Source: Flavobacteriales bacterium (GTDB lineage Bacteria; Bacteroidota; Bacteroidia; Flavobacteriales_D; Sanyastnellaceae). Taken from it: DNA of 6,795 nt. The notes under the pieces were generated by a model. That model did no database searches and was not told the DNA's origin. It saw only the letters and a program-made list of their open reading frames with translations. Position 1 is the stretch's first letter. Every line of letters begins with the position of its first letter. This document shows, one piece after another, positions 1 to 6,372 of this stretch. The stretch spans positions 1-6,795 of the forward strand of contig DQKQ01000067.1 in the NCBI GenBank assembly GCA_015660615.1, given 5' to 3'. Both the position numbers and the translations under genes were made by a program.

Positions 1-302
1 ACCTTGAAGAATACTGGACGATAGTTCCTTTTATAGATGGGAAGAAATTGGAAGCTGAAGTTTGGTCTAACGGAATTGCTGGAGAAAAGCTGTTTGAATT
101 TACAAACTTATATCATGAATCTAGTAAAAGAAGGACAATTGCATATGATGTGAAAAATGAGATATTGGCTGAATCGGCGGATGGTAAGATGATTGTCATC
201 AGAGCAACCAAATTGCCATTAACAATCGTAATTTTACTCGGTGGCTTGATGTTCTTTATAAGTCTAATTATTAGAATCTTCAAAACACTTTTAAAACAGT
301 AG
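1..302 (+). CDS. C-terminal part of an unrecognised protein with a C-terminal membrane segment (5' end outside window)
   Basis: An open frame enters from the left edge (first whole codon at 3) and stops at TAG 300-302, giving 99 visible residues. A TTG at 48 could be read as a start, but the frame is open upstream of it, so a gene running in from outside is more likely. The visible part is a polar segment with Trp/Tyr near its start (LEEYWTIVPFIDGKK), then one strongly hydrophobic stretch at about visible residues 71-92 (PLTIVILLGGLMFFISLII), then a short basic tail (RIFKTLLKQ). That suggests a soluble domain anchored by a C-terminal transmembrane helix. Basic residues lie on both sides of the helix, so orientation cannot be read. 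I do not recognise the family and assign no function. Only one base separates it from the DUF2520 gene, so the two are probably co-transcribed. Confidence 0.7.
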   Translation, partial: LEEYWTIVPFIDGKKLEAEVWSNGIAGEKLFEFTNLYHESSKRRTIAYDVKNEILAESADGKMIVIRATKLPLTIVILLGGLMFFISLIIRIFKTLLKQ

Positions 303-303
303 C

Positions 304-1095
304 ATGAATCGTAACTACCCACTCAGGATCAGCATTATAGGTGCCGGCAAAGTAGCTAAAGCTCTTTGCAGATCTCTTTCTTTAAGTGGGGTTGAGATTG
401 TGGAGATTTACAACCGCACTAAAATTGAAGCGGAGAAACTTGCTGCGGAATTAGACTACACGAAAGTGGTCGATAGAATTGAGGATTTTAACACAAATGT
501 GGACGCCGTTGCTGTACTTGTAAAAGACGATGCTCTTGAAAGTGCAGCTAAGTTGATACCACCAAGTATTAAAAGATTTCATGCATCTGGGGTAACGGAT
601 AGAGAAGTGTTGGGAGAAGAGAATGGAGTGGTTTGGCCAATAAAAAGTTTTAATTCTGAATCAGCTAATGACAGCCTTTCAGGAGTACCGTTCGGAGTGG
701 ATGCAAGCTCAATTGAGTTTAAGGATACTCTCGATAAAATCGTGAAATGTGTGGGTGGTAGGGGATTTCACGCGCCTTCAGAGGTGAGAGATAAAGTACA
801 TTTAGCTGCTGTGTTTGCTGACAATTTCGCAAACCACTGCCTTGCTCTATCCCAACAAATACTTCAGGATTCTGGATTCTCCACAGACCTATTACATACT
901 TTAGCAGAGGGATTATTGAGTGGAGCAGAAACAGGAACTTCTTTCGAGAGACAGACGGGTGTTGCTATAAGAGGCGATAAAGGCAGCCAGCAAAAACACC
1001 TAGAATTAATCAAGTCTTTCTCTAACTCTAAGGAATTGGCCGAATTTTACAGCCTCTTAAGCAAACACATTTCTGAAAGCCATAATACGCATTAA
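304..1095 (+). CDS. Rossmann-fold DUF2520 protein, putative NAD(P)-dependent oxidoreductase
   Basis: The 263-residue protein combines an N-terminal Rossmann-like nucleotide-binding domain with a C-terminal DUF2520 helical domain. The start at ATG 304 puts the glycine-rich loop near the N-terminus, as expected: IIGAGKVAKAL with GxGxxA at residues 13-18, followed by an acidic/basic region ending YNRTK that could contact a dinucleotide. Family-type motifs follow: HASG at 93-96, WPIKSF at 111-116, KVHLAAVFADNFANH at 164-178, and QTGVAIRGD at 217-225 with KHL at 231-233. The fold resembles pyrroline-5-carboxylate reductase and F420-dependent reductases, but to my knowledge the substrate of DUF2520 proteins is not established. 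In Bacteroidota, as I recall, this gene often sits next to a KdsC-like HAD phosphatase, as here with a 3-base gap. Arginine is coded 9 of 11 times by AGA/AGG. The family call is firm; the enzyme activity is inference. Confidence 0.9.
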   Translation: MNRNYPLRISIIGAGKVAKALCRSLSLSGVEIVEIYNRTKIEAEKLAAELDYTKVVDRIEDFNTNVDAVAVLVKDDALESAAKLIPPSIKRFHASGVTDREVLGEENGVVWPIKSFNSESANDSLSGVPFGVDASSIEFKDTLDKIVKCVGGRGFHAPSEVRDKVHLAAVFADNFANHCLALSQQILQDSGFSTDLLHTLAEGLLSGAETGTSFERQTGVAIRGDKGSQQKHLELIKSFSNSKELAEFYSLLSKHISESHNTH

Positions 1096-1098
1096 GCA

Positions 1099-1596
1099 AT
1101 GAATTATAAGACTAAACTTGCCAATATCGAGCTCTTTGCATTTGACTATGATGGAGTTTTCACTGATGGAACAGTACTATTAATGCCCGACGGCAGTGAA
1201 GTCAGGCAGGCATCAACCCGTGATGGATTTGCCGTTCAATGGGCGGTAAAACAGGGATTAAAATTAGCTCTGCTGACTGGAGGAAGTGAAAAAGCAGTAG
1301 CTGCAAGAATGGTGAAATTGGGGATCCAGGAGGTTCACCTCAGATGTGAGGATAAATTTGAGTCGCTAAAGGCACTTTGCGAAAATCTTCAAATCCCACT
1401 CGACAAGGTAGCTTATATGGGTGATGACATTCCGGATATTATAGCTATGAGGGAAGTGGGGTTAGCTGCATGCCCTGAAGACGCTGTTGAAGAAGTGAGG
1501 AATATAGCTCAATACATTAGCCCCAAGGGAGGTGGAAAAGGTTGTGTAAGAGATTTATTGGAACAGGCGATGAGATTGAAAGGAATTTGGTCTTAA
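1099..1596 (+). CDS. KdsC-like HAD phosphatase (probable 3-deoxy-sugar acid phosphate phosphatase)
   Basis: This 165-residue protein is a cap-less (type C0) HAD hydrolase of the KdsC group, which removes phosphate from 2-keto-3-deoxy sugar acid phosphates such as KDO-8-P on the way to lipopolysaccharide. All HAD motifs are present: motif I FDYDGVFTDG with nucleophile Asp16 and acid/base Asp18; motif II at Thr60 (LLTGG); motif III Lys86; motif IV MGDDIPD with Asp109, Asp110 and Asp113 for Mg2+. The C-terminal segment GGGKGCVRD (144-152) matches the tail that in KdsC tetramers closes over a neighbouring active site. The loop after motif II reads TGG rather than the TGR of E. coli KdsC. KDO-8-P is therefore the default substrate but not certain; KDN-9-P phosphatase from Bacteroides belongs to the same group. 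No kdsA, kdsB or kdsD is visible nearby. It begins 3 bases after the DUF2520 stop, with no Shine-Dalgarno sequence, and 7 of its 8 arginines are AGA/AGG. Confidence 0.88.
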   Translation: MNYKTKLANIELFAFDYDGVFTDGTVLLMPDGSEVRQASTRDGFAVQWAVKQGLKLALLTGGSEKAVAARMVKLGIQEVHLRCEDKFESLKALCENLQIPLDKVAYMGDDIPDIIAMREVGLAACPEDAVEEVRNIAQYISPKGGGKGCVRDLLEQAMRLKGIWS

Positions 1597-1664
1597 GAAA
1601 ATGCACACAAATAGTGATAAAACACACCTTATGTAATTGCACTCTTAACTAACTTCGCGCCGCA

Positions 1665-3572
1665 ATGGATAAAAACACAATTATCGGGTTTGTACTCATG
1701 TTCACCCTATTAATGGGATACAACTGGTACACAGCTCCTACTGAGGAGGAATTAGTCCAAATGGAACTTGCGGAGGCTGAGGCAGAAGCTGCTATTAAGG
1801 CTCAAGCTCTTCAAGTTGATAATATTCAAGAGGAACATCCAACCGAGGATTTGATTTCTGAAAACTCCGTGAGAAATCTCGAGTTTGACTCTCTTGGGGA
1901 GATTGCTCTTTCCGATGAAATTCGCAAAAAGTACGGTCCACTAGCCCTTGCAGTTTTCGGTCAGGATCAAGAATACAGGATGAAATCCTCTGTTCTCGAT
2001 ATAAAGTTAGATTCACGTGGAGGACTTCCGATATCGGCTATACTAACAGATGGCAATGTTCGCTCTAGGGATGGTGAACCTATCGAGCTTTGGGATGAAA
2101 ATAGGAGTTCTATGGATCTTTATTTCGACGTGCCTGGTACTGGTCGAATTAAAATGACAGATCTGTATTTCAATAGTAAATCTCAAACAGATAGCACAAT
2201 TTACCTGACAGCAGAAACTAAAGCGGGTAAAATTGAGGTAAGACACATTCTAGAAGGATATGAACTTAGCACGAAAATTACTTTTATAGGTCTTGATGGA
2301 ATTGTGTTACCTGAGCAGAAATTAGTTTGGTCTGCAACTGGATTGAGGAATGAGAAAGGACTGGAGTGGGAAAGGCAGCACACTTCAATCTTTTACAAGG
2401 AAGAAGGACGTGGACGCGACTACCTGTCAGAAGGGCGATCGGACGAAGAAACTATTGAGTACAACTTGGAGTGGATAGCCTTTAAACAAGATTTTTTCTC
2501 TGCTATTGTGTCTGTTGATGGAGGATTTGAGAAAGGTGCAATATTATCGAATCAACTATTCGAAGAAGACACCACTTCTACCCTGTTGTTTTCTGCCGAA
2601 CTTCCTATGGTGGCTCAATCTTTAGGCGGTACTATGGAGCACAACTTAAGCTTCTACTTTGGTCCTAATGACCTTGAACTTATAAATGCTACCGGATTAA
2701 CTGAAATTGGTAAAATAATCGACTATGGTTGGTGGATTTTTGGTTGGGTAAACAGAAATTTCATCTTGCCTCTTTACGACTACTTAAATGCTCGCTTTAT
2801 GAGTGCGGGACTGATAATCCTAATAATTACTTTGATTATCAAAATGTTTCTCTTCCCTATTACCTGGAAGAACTTCGTGAGCTCGGCAAAAATGAAAATG
2901 CTTCGTCCTCAAATCGAGAAGATTAACGAGGACCATCCTGAGGATAAGGTAGCGCGCCAACAGGCTACTATGGAACTTTACCGAAAGTCGGGAGTTAACC
3001 CCATGGCCGGTTGTCTACCCGCCTTACTTCAAATGCCTATTCTTTACGCTATGTTCCGCTTCTTCCCTGCGAACATAGACCTCAGGGGAAAGAGTTTTTT
3101 GTGGGCGGACGACCTTGCAGCATATGACAGTATCGTGGATCTACCATTTGAAATACCTATGTATGGAGCTCATATAAGTGGATTCACTGTGCTTATGGCT
3201 ATCTCGATTTTCTTCTACATGCGAATGACAACAGCTGGTCAGCCTCCGCAACCTAAGCAGGCCGGGATGCCTGACATGAAGATGATACAGAACTTTATCC
3301 CATTCACGATGTTGTTCTTCTTTAATAAATTTGCTGCTGGCCTGAGTCTCTATTACTTAGCAGCTAACCTTGTTTCTATAGGCCAAATGCTAATCATCAA
3401 ACGCTACTTTATAGACGAAGACAAAATTCTTGCTGAAATTGATGAGAACGTTAAAAATCCTAAGAAAAAATCAGCTTTCCAGGAACGTCTAGCAGAAATG
3501 CAGAAGGAACAAACGAAGAAAACTAAGGAGCTAAAAGCTTCTAAGGGTAAAAAGGGTAAAAAGAAAAGGTGA
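1665..3572 (+). CDS. yidC: Membrane protein insertase YidC
   Basis: YidC inserts and folds inner-membrane proteins, alone or with SecYEG. The 635-residue protein has the Gram-negative layout. An N-terminal anchor (MDKNTIIGFVLMFTLLMGYN, TM1 about 5-22) is followed by an Glu/Ala-rich linker (27-50), a large periplasmic domain (about 75-340), an amphipathic region (355-372) and the conserved Oxa1/YidC core. TM2 is about 380-399, ending FPIT; a cytoplasmic helical hairpin spans about 401-445, including SSAKMKMLRPQIEKI. TM3 is about 446-467 (NPMAGCLPALLQMPILYAMF), TM4 about 503-520, and the last two helices lie between 542 and 578 (GLSLYYLAANLVSIGQ). The groove residue that is Arg366 in E. coli aligns with Lys393 here, which I recall as usual for this phylum. 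The tail from 600 to 635 holds 14 Lys and 2 Arg. ATG 1665 is chosen because TM1 follows at once. The stop overlaps the next gene's start. Confidence 0.97.
   Translation: MDKNTIIGFVLMFTLLMGYNWYTAPTEEELVQMELAEAEAEAAIKAQALQVDNIQEEHPTEDLISENSVRNLEFDSLGEIALSDEIRKKYGPLALAVFGQDQEYRMKSSVLDIKLDSRGGLPISAILTDGNVRSRDGEPIELWDENRSSMDLYFDVPGTGRIKMTDLYFNSKSQTDSTIYLTAETKAGKIEVRHILEGYELSTKITFIGLDGIVLPEQKLVWSATGLRNEKGLEWERQHTSIFYKEEGRGRDYLSEGRSDEETIEYNLEWIAFKQDFFSAIVSVDGGFEKGAILSNQLFEEDTTSTLLFSAELPMVAQSLGGTMEHNLSFYFGPNDLELINATGLTEIGKIIDYGWWIFGWVNRNFILPLYDYLNARFMSAGLIILIITLIIKMFLFPITWKNFVSSAKMKMLRPQIEKINEDHPEDKVARQQATMELYRKSGVNPMAGCLPALLQMPILYAMFRFFPANIDLRGKSFLWADDLAAYDSIVDLPFEIPMYGAHISGFTVLMAISIFFYMRMTTAGQPPQPKQAGMPDMKMIQNFIPFTMLFFFNKFAAGLSLYYLAANLVSIGQMLIIKRYFIDEDKILAEIDENVKNPKKKSAFQERLAEMQKEQTKKTKELKASKGKKGKKKR
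3543..3560 (+). repeat. Two tandem copies of a 9-base unit in the yidC tail
   Basis: AAGGGTAAA occurs twice head to tail (3543-3551 and 3552-3560), in frame, each coding Lys-Gly-Lys, and is followed by a related AAGAAAAGG unit coding Lys-Lys-Arg. It forms the end of the basic YidC tail. The same purine-rich stretch lies directly upstream of the GTG start at 3569, so it may also act as the translation initiation region of the lipoprotein gene. An AAGGG at 3552-3556 is about 12 bases from that start, longer than an ideal Shine-Dalgarno spacing. Confidence 0.7.
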
Positions 3573-4075
3573 AGGTTTACGTAAAATATATCTCATTAAT
3601 TGCTATTGTTATAGCAATTTTAACAGGATGTTCTGGGGAAAAAGAAATCCCAGAAACAACTACATCTACGTATGTCCCTCTGGAAATTTCCCTCGGACTT
3701 CAAAGAACTATGTGCTATGGTTCTTGCCCCTCTTTTGCTTTTGAAGTTTTAAATGATGGACGAGCTTCTCTTACAGTGGGTCGATTCACTGAAGAAGTGA
3801 TAGGACGTCATTTAGACGAAGGCGATTACAAGTGTACAATTTCCGTAATCGAGATAGATCAAATCACGACTTATGCAGAAGCAAACGGATATCTTAAACT
3901 TAATGATAGATATGATGACAAGAGGGTAATGGATCTCCCTGTTGCAATTTCTACAATAAACGGAAAAACTGTATTTAACAGATATAACGGCCCTGATCTC
4001 GATGAACTTTACTCTAAAATCGAAGAATTAATGAGCAAAGCAAATTGGATAGCTGAGCCTGACACACAAAAATAA
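3569..4075 (+). CDS. DUF6438-type lipoprotein
   Basis: The 168-residue product begins with a lipoprotein signal: basic start MKVYVK, hydrophobic core ISLIAIVIAI, lipobox LTGC with the acylated Cys at 21. The mature start, Cys-Ser-Gly-Glu-Lys-Glu, has some acidic character, loosely like surface-export signals of flavobacterial lipoproteins, but the match is weak. The body fits DUF6438: an R-T-x-C-x-G-x-C-P motif (RTMCYGSCP, residues 46-54; Cys49 and Cys53), a strand pair around NDGRASLTVGRF, a helix with TYAEANGYLKLNDRY, then DLPVAIST and a C-terminal helix ending ANWI. The function of this family is unknown to me; the two cysteines could form a disulfide or bind metal, which is inference. GTG 3569 is the only plausible start that keeps the signal peptide, and it overlaps the yidC stop as GTGA, suggesting coupled translation. 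An S46 peptidase gene follows after 21 bases. Confidence 0.82.
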   Translation: MKVYVKYISLIAIVIAILTGCSGEKEIPETTTSTYVPLEISLGLQRTMCYGSCPSFAFEVLNDGRASLTVGRFTEEVIGRHLDEGDYKCTISVIEIDQITTYAEANGYLKLNDRYDDKRVMDLPVAISTINGKTVFNRYNGPDLDELYSKIEELMSKANWIAEPDTQK

Positions 4076-4096
4076 TTTTAAATAAAACCTACTAAA

Positions 4097-6298
4097 ATGA
4101 AACGAATTAATTCAATCGCATTAATTGCTTTAGCAATGGTTTTCTTCGCTCCTGTTTTTCAGGCGCAAGAAGGTATGTGGCTAATGCACACTCTTGAAGA
4201 AATAAATGAGGAGTCCATGCAAAACTCTGGATTTCGTCTAACTGCTGACGACATCTACGATATCAATAGCGCGTCTATTAAAGATGCTGTCATCCGCCTT
4301 AACGGTGGGAGTTGTACTGCAGAAGTAATTTCTTCTCAAGGACTAGTTCTCACAAACCACCACTGTTCTTACGGTGCTATACAAGGTTTCAGCTCTCCTG
4401 AGCACGACTATCTAACAGATGGTTTTTTCGCTCTTAGTCAAGATGAAGAAATGCACATAGACGGATTCGAAGTGAGTTTCCTTATTCGCATTGATGACAT
4501 CACTGACCGCGTTCTTGCAAACGTTACAAGTGAGATGAGTGAAGATGAGCGTAACGAAGCAATCAAAGCTGCGAAAGGCGAAATCAACACTGAGTACTCT
4601 GATACAGATGCTCACGGTTACCAGTACGAAATCAAAGGATTCTACTACGACAATGAATTCTACATGTTTATATACAACACTTACAACGATATTCGTCTTG
4701 TGGGTGCTCCACCAGAGAGTGTAGGTAAGTACGGTGGTGACACTGACAACTGGATGTGGCCTCGTCATACTGGAGATTTCTCTATGCTAAGAATTTACGC
4801 AGATGAGGATAACAATCCAGCTGAGTTTGCTGAGACTAACGTGCCTTACTCACCTAAGCGTCATCTTAACATAAGTATGGAAGGTGTTAACAACGGTGAC
4901 TTCACAATGGTAATGGGATACCCTGGATCTACTGACCGCTTCCTAAGCAGTTGGGGAATTGAGCAGGCTCTCTCTCTTCACAATCCAAGCGTTGTGGATG
5001 TTCGTGATCTAAAGCTACGCACTATGAAGGAGCACATGGACGCTGACCTAGGTGTTCGCATCCAATATGCTGCTAAGTATGCCTCAACAGCGAACTACTG
5101 GAAATACTACATAGGTCAATCAAAAGGTCTTAAAGCTTTAGATGTACAATCACAGAAGGAGGCTATCGAGCAGAGATTCTCTAACTGGGTAGCTTCAAGC
5201 ACAGAACTACAAGCAGAGTACGGTGAAGCTCTTCAGTTAATCGAAGATTATTACTCTGCTACAGATGCGACTGCTAAGGCAGATGCTTATGCTTTAGAAG
5301 CAGGACTTATCGGATCTGACATCACGTTATTTGCTGTCCGCTTTGGCCGTACGGCTCCAGGCCTATTCTCTGAAGATGCTGATCAAGTTGCTTCTACTAA
5401 AGCAAGACTTTCAGGACTTTGTGACAGCTTCTTCAAGGACTATGATATGTCAACTGATCGTGACTTATTTACAAACCTAATGTCTAAGTATCAAGCTGAC
5501 ATTGCTCCAGAACACCTACCATCCTTCTTTAGTGTGGTTAACAAAAAGTATAAAGGCAGTATAGAGCGTTATGCTTCTAAGATGTACGCAAAAAGTTTCC
5601 TAGTGAATGAAGATGCTGCACGTGCTTTCATCGAGAATCCATCTGAGAAAGCCTTAAACAAGGACCTCGCTGTATCTGCAGCGATGAGTATTCTCGAAAC
5701 TTACTTCGGCTCTATGGAGAGCGATGCTCAAGCTAAGTTCGACAAAGGATATCGCCTTTTCGTTAAAGGACTTCGCGAGATGCGTCCTAACAAAGCTTTC
5801 TACCCAGATGCCAACTCAACGATGCGCTGTACCTACGGCCCTGTAGGTGACTACTCTCCTGCTGATGCCGTTCAATATGACTTCGCAACTACCTCAGATG
5901 GAATTCTCCAGAAAATGGACAACTCTGACCCAGAGTTCGTTGTTCCTGCACGTTTAGAAGAGCTCTTAGTAGCTCGTGACTTCGGTCAATACGCTGATGA
6001 AAACGGTAATCTTAACATTTGCTTCCTTCACGGAACTGACATTACTGGAGGAAACTCTGGTTCACCAGTTATGAACGCCAACGGCGATCTCATCGGACTT
6101 GCATTCGACGGAAACTGGGAAGCTATGAGTGGAGATATCGCATTCGAGTCTGAGCTACAGCGAACCATCTCTGTTGATATCCGCTACGTACTTTGGATCG
6201 TCGATAAATTTGCTGGTGCAACTAACATCATCGAAGAGCTTGACCTTATTTACGAAACTCCAGAAGTTGTCGTCCCAACTGAGGAATTGGTCGACTAA
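4097..6298 (+). CDS. S46 family dipeptidyl-peptidase, DPP7-like
   Basis: S46 enzymes release dipeptides from the N-terminus of peptides in the periplasm, feeding amino-acid catabolism. The length, 733 residues, is close to Porphyromonas DPP7 and DPP11 (just over 700). A signal peptide (MKRINSIALIALAMVFFAPV) should be cleaved near residues 23-25, before EGMW. The chymotrypsin-like triad is intact: His89 in TNHHC, Asp227 in WPRHTGDFS, Ser654 in GGNSGSP. Cys73 and Cys90 flank the His motif and might pair. A helical insert spans roughly 300-570. Eighteen residues after the catalytic Ser, in FDGNWE, is Gly672; at this position DPP7 enzymes carry Gly (hydrophobic P1 preference) and DPP11 enzymes Arg or Ser (acidic P1), so DPP7-like specificity is inferred. 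No type IX secretion C-terminal domain is evident. The gene begins 21 bases after the lipoprotein gene without a Shine-Dalgarno sequence. Arginine is CGT/CGC in 24 of 29 cases, unlike its neighbours, suggesting high expression. A strong terminator follows. Confidence 0.95.
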   Translation: MKRINSIALIALAMVFFAPVFQAQEGMWLMHTLEEINEESMQNSGFRLTADDIYDINSASIKDAVIRLNGGSCTAEVISSQGLVLTNHHCSYGAIQGFSSPEHDYLTDGFFALSQDEEMHIDGFEVSFLIRIDDITDRVLANVTSEMSEDERNEAIKAAKGEINTEYSDTDAHGYQYEIKGFYYDNEFYMFIYNTYNDIRLVGAPPESVGKYGGDTDNWMWPRHTGDFSMLRIYADEDNNPAEFAETNVPYSPKRHLNISMEGVNNGDFTMVMGYPGSTDRFLSSWGIEQALSLHNPSVVDVRDLKLRTMKEHMDADLGVRIQYAAKYASTANYWKYYIGQSKGLKALDVQSQKEAIEQRFSNWVASSTELQAEYGEALQLIEDYYSATDATAKADAYALEAGLIGSDITLFAVRFGRTAPGLFSEDADQVASTKARLSGLCDSFFKDYDMSTDRDLFTNLMSKYQADIAPEHLPSFFSVVNKKYKGSIERYASKMYAKSFLVNEDAARAFIENPSEKALNKDLAVSAAMSILETYFGSMESDAQAKFDKGYRLFVKGLREMRPNKAFYPDANSTMRCTYGPVGDYSPADAVQYDFATTSDGILQKMDNSDPEFVVPARLEELLVARDFGQYADENGNLNICFLHGTDITGGNSGSPVMNANGDLIGLAFDGNWEAMSGDIAFESELQRTISVDIRYVLWIVDKFAGATNIIEELDLIYETPEVVVPTEELVD

Positions 6299-6318
6299 AT
6301 TTATAAGACTTTAATTAG

Positions 6319-6361
6319 TAACCCCAGGTAGTCTAACAAGACTGTCTGGGGTTATTTATTT
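6319..6361 (+). terminator. Intrinsic terminator after the S46 peptidase gene
   Basis: A long hairpin is visible. The outer arms AACCCCAG (6320-6327) and CTGGGGTT (6346-6353) pair perfectly. They are joined through two G-U wobble pairs (6328-6329 with 6344-6345) to inner arms AGTCT (6330-6334) and AGACT (6339-6343), leaving a 4-base loop AACA (6335-6338). An extra T-A pair at 6319/6354 extends the stem to 16 pairs. A T-rich but interrupted tract, TTTATTT (6355-6361), follows. It lies about 20 bases after the peptidase stop and would separate that transcript from trmD. Confidence 0.9.
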
Positions 6362-6368
6362 ACCTTTA
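6361..6368 (+). promoter_or_regulatory. Possible -7 promoter box for trmD
   Basis: TACCTTTA matches the Bacteroidota -7 consensus TAnnTTTG in all but the last base and lies 4 bases before the GTG start of trmD. I see no clear -33 TTG element at the usual distance, where the terminator stem sits. If it is real, transcription would begin at or very near the start codon, making the message leaderless or nearly so. A match this short in AT-rich DNA can easily be chance. Confidence 0.2.
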
Positions 6369-6372
6369 CACC

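Noticed and set aside
48..302. A TTG start at 48 giving an 84-residue complete protein.
   Set aside because: The same frame is open to the left edge with plausible coding sequence, so a longer gene entering the window is more likely.
1597..1664. The 68-base gap before yidC as a promoter or terminator region.
   Set aside because: TAACTTCG at 1650-1657 is one base off the -7 consensus TAnnTTTG, but no TTG lies at a suitable upstream distance and no stem-loop is visible. A yidC promoter may exist here, but the sequence does not show it.
1795..2383. Three open frames of 60-73 codons on the minus strand inside yidC.
   Set aside because: They sit opposite the YidC periplasmic domain, resemble no known protein, and are explained by the coding bias of the plus strand.
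2729..2926. A 65-codon plus-strand open frame inside yidC in another reading frame.
   Set aside because: It overlaps the conserved TM2 and hairpin region of YidC and shows no independent start signal or motif.
4412..4768. A 118-codon open frame on the minus strand inside the S46 peptidase gene.
   Set aside because: It lies opposite a fully conserved region that includes the catalytic Asp, has a Val/Thr-rich low-complexity translation typical of an antisense shadow, and shows no recognisable motif.
304..6298. A possible novel defence or mobile system spanning the window.
   Set aside because: Every gene from 304 on fits a known family of housekeeping or envelope proteins. There are no transposase, nuclease, repeat-array or toxin-antitoxin signs, and all genes run in one direction with normal spacing.
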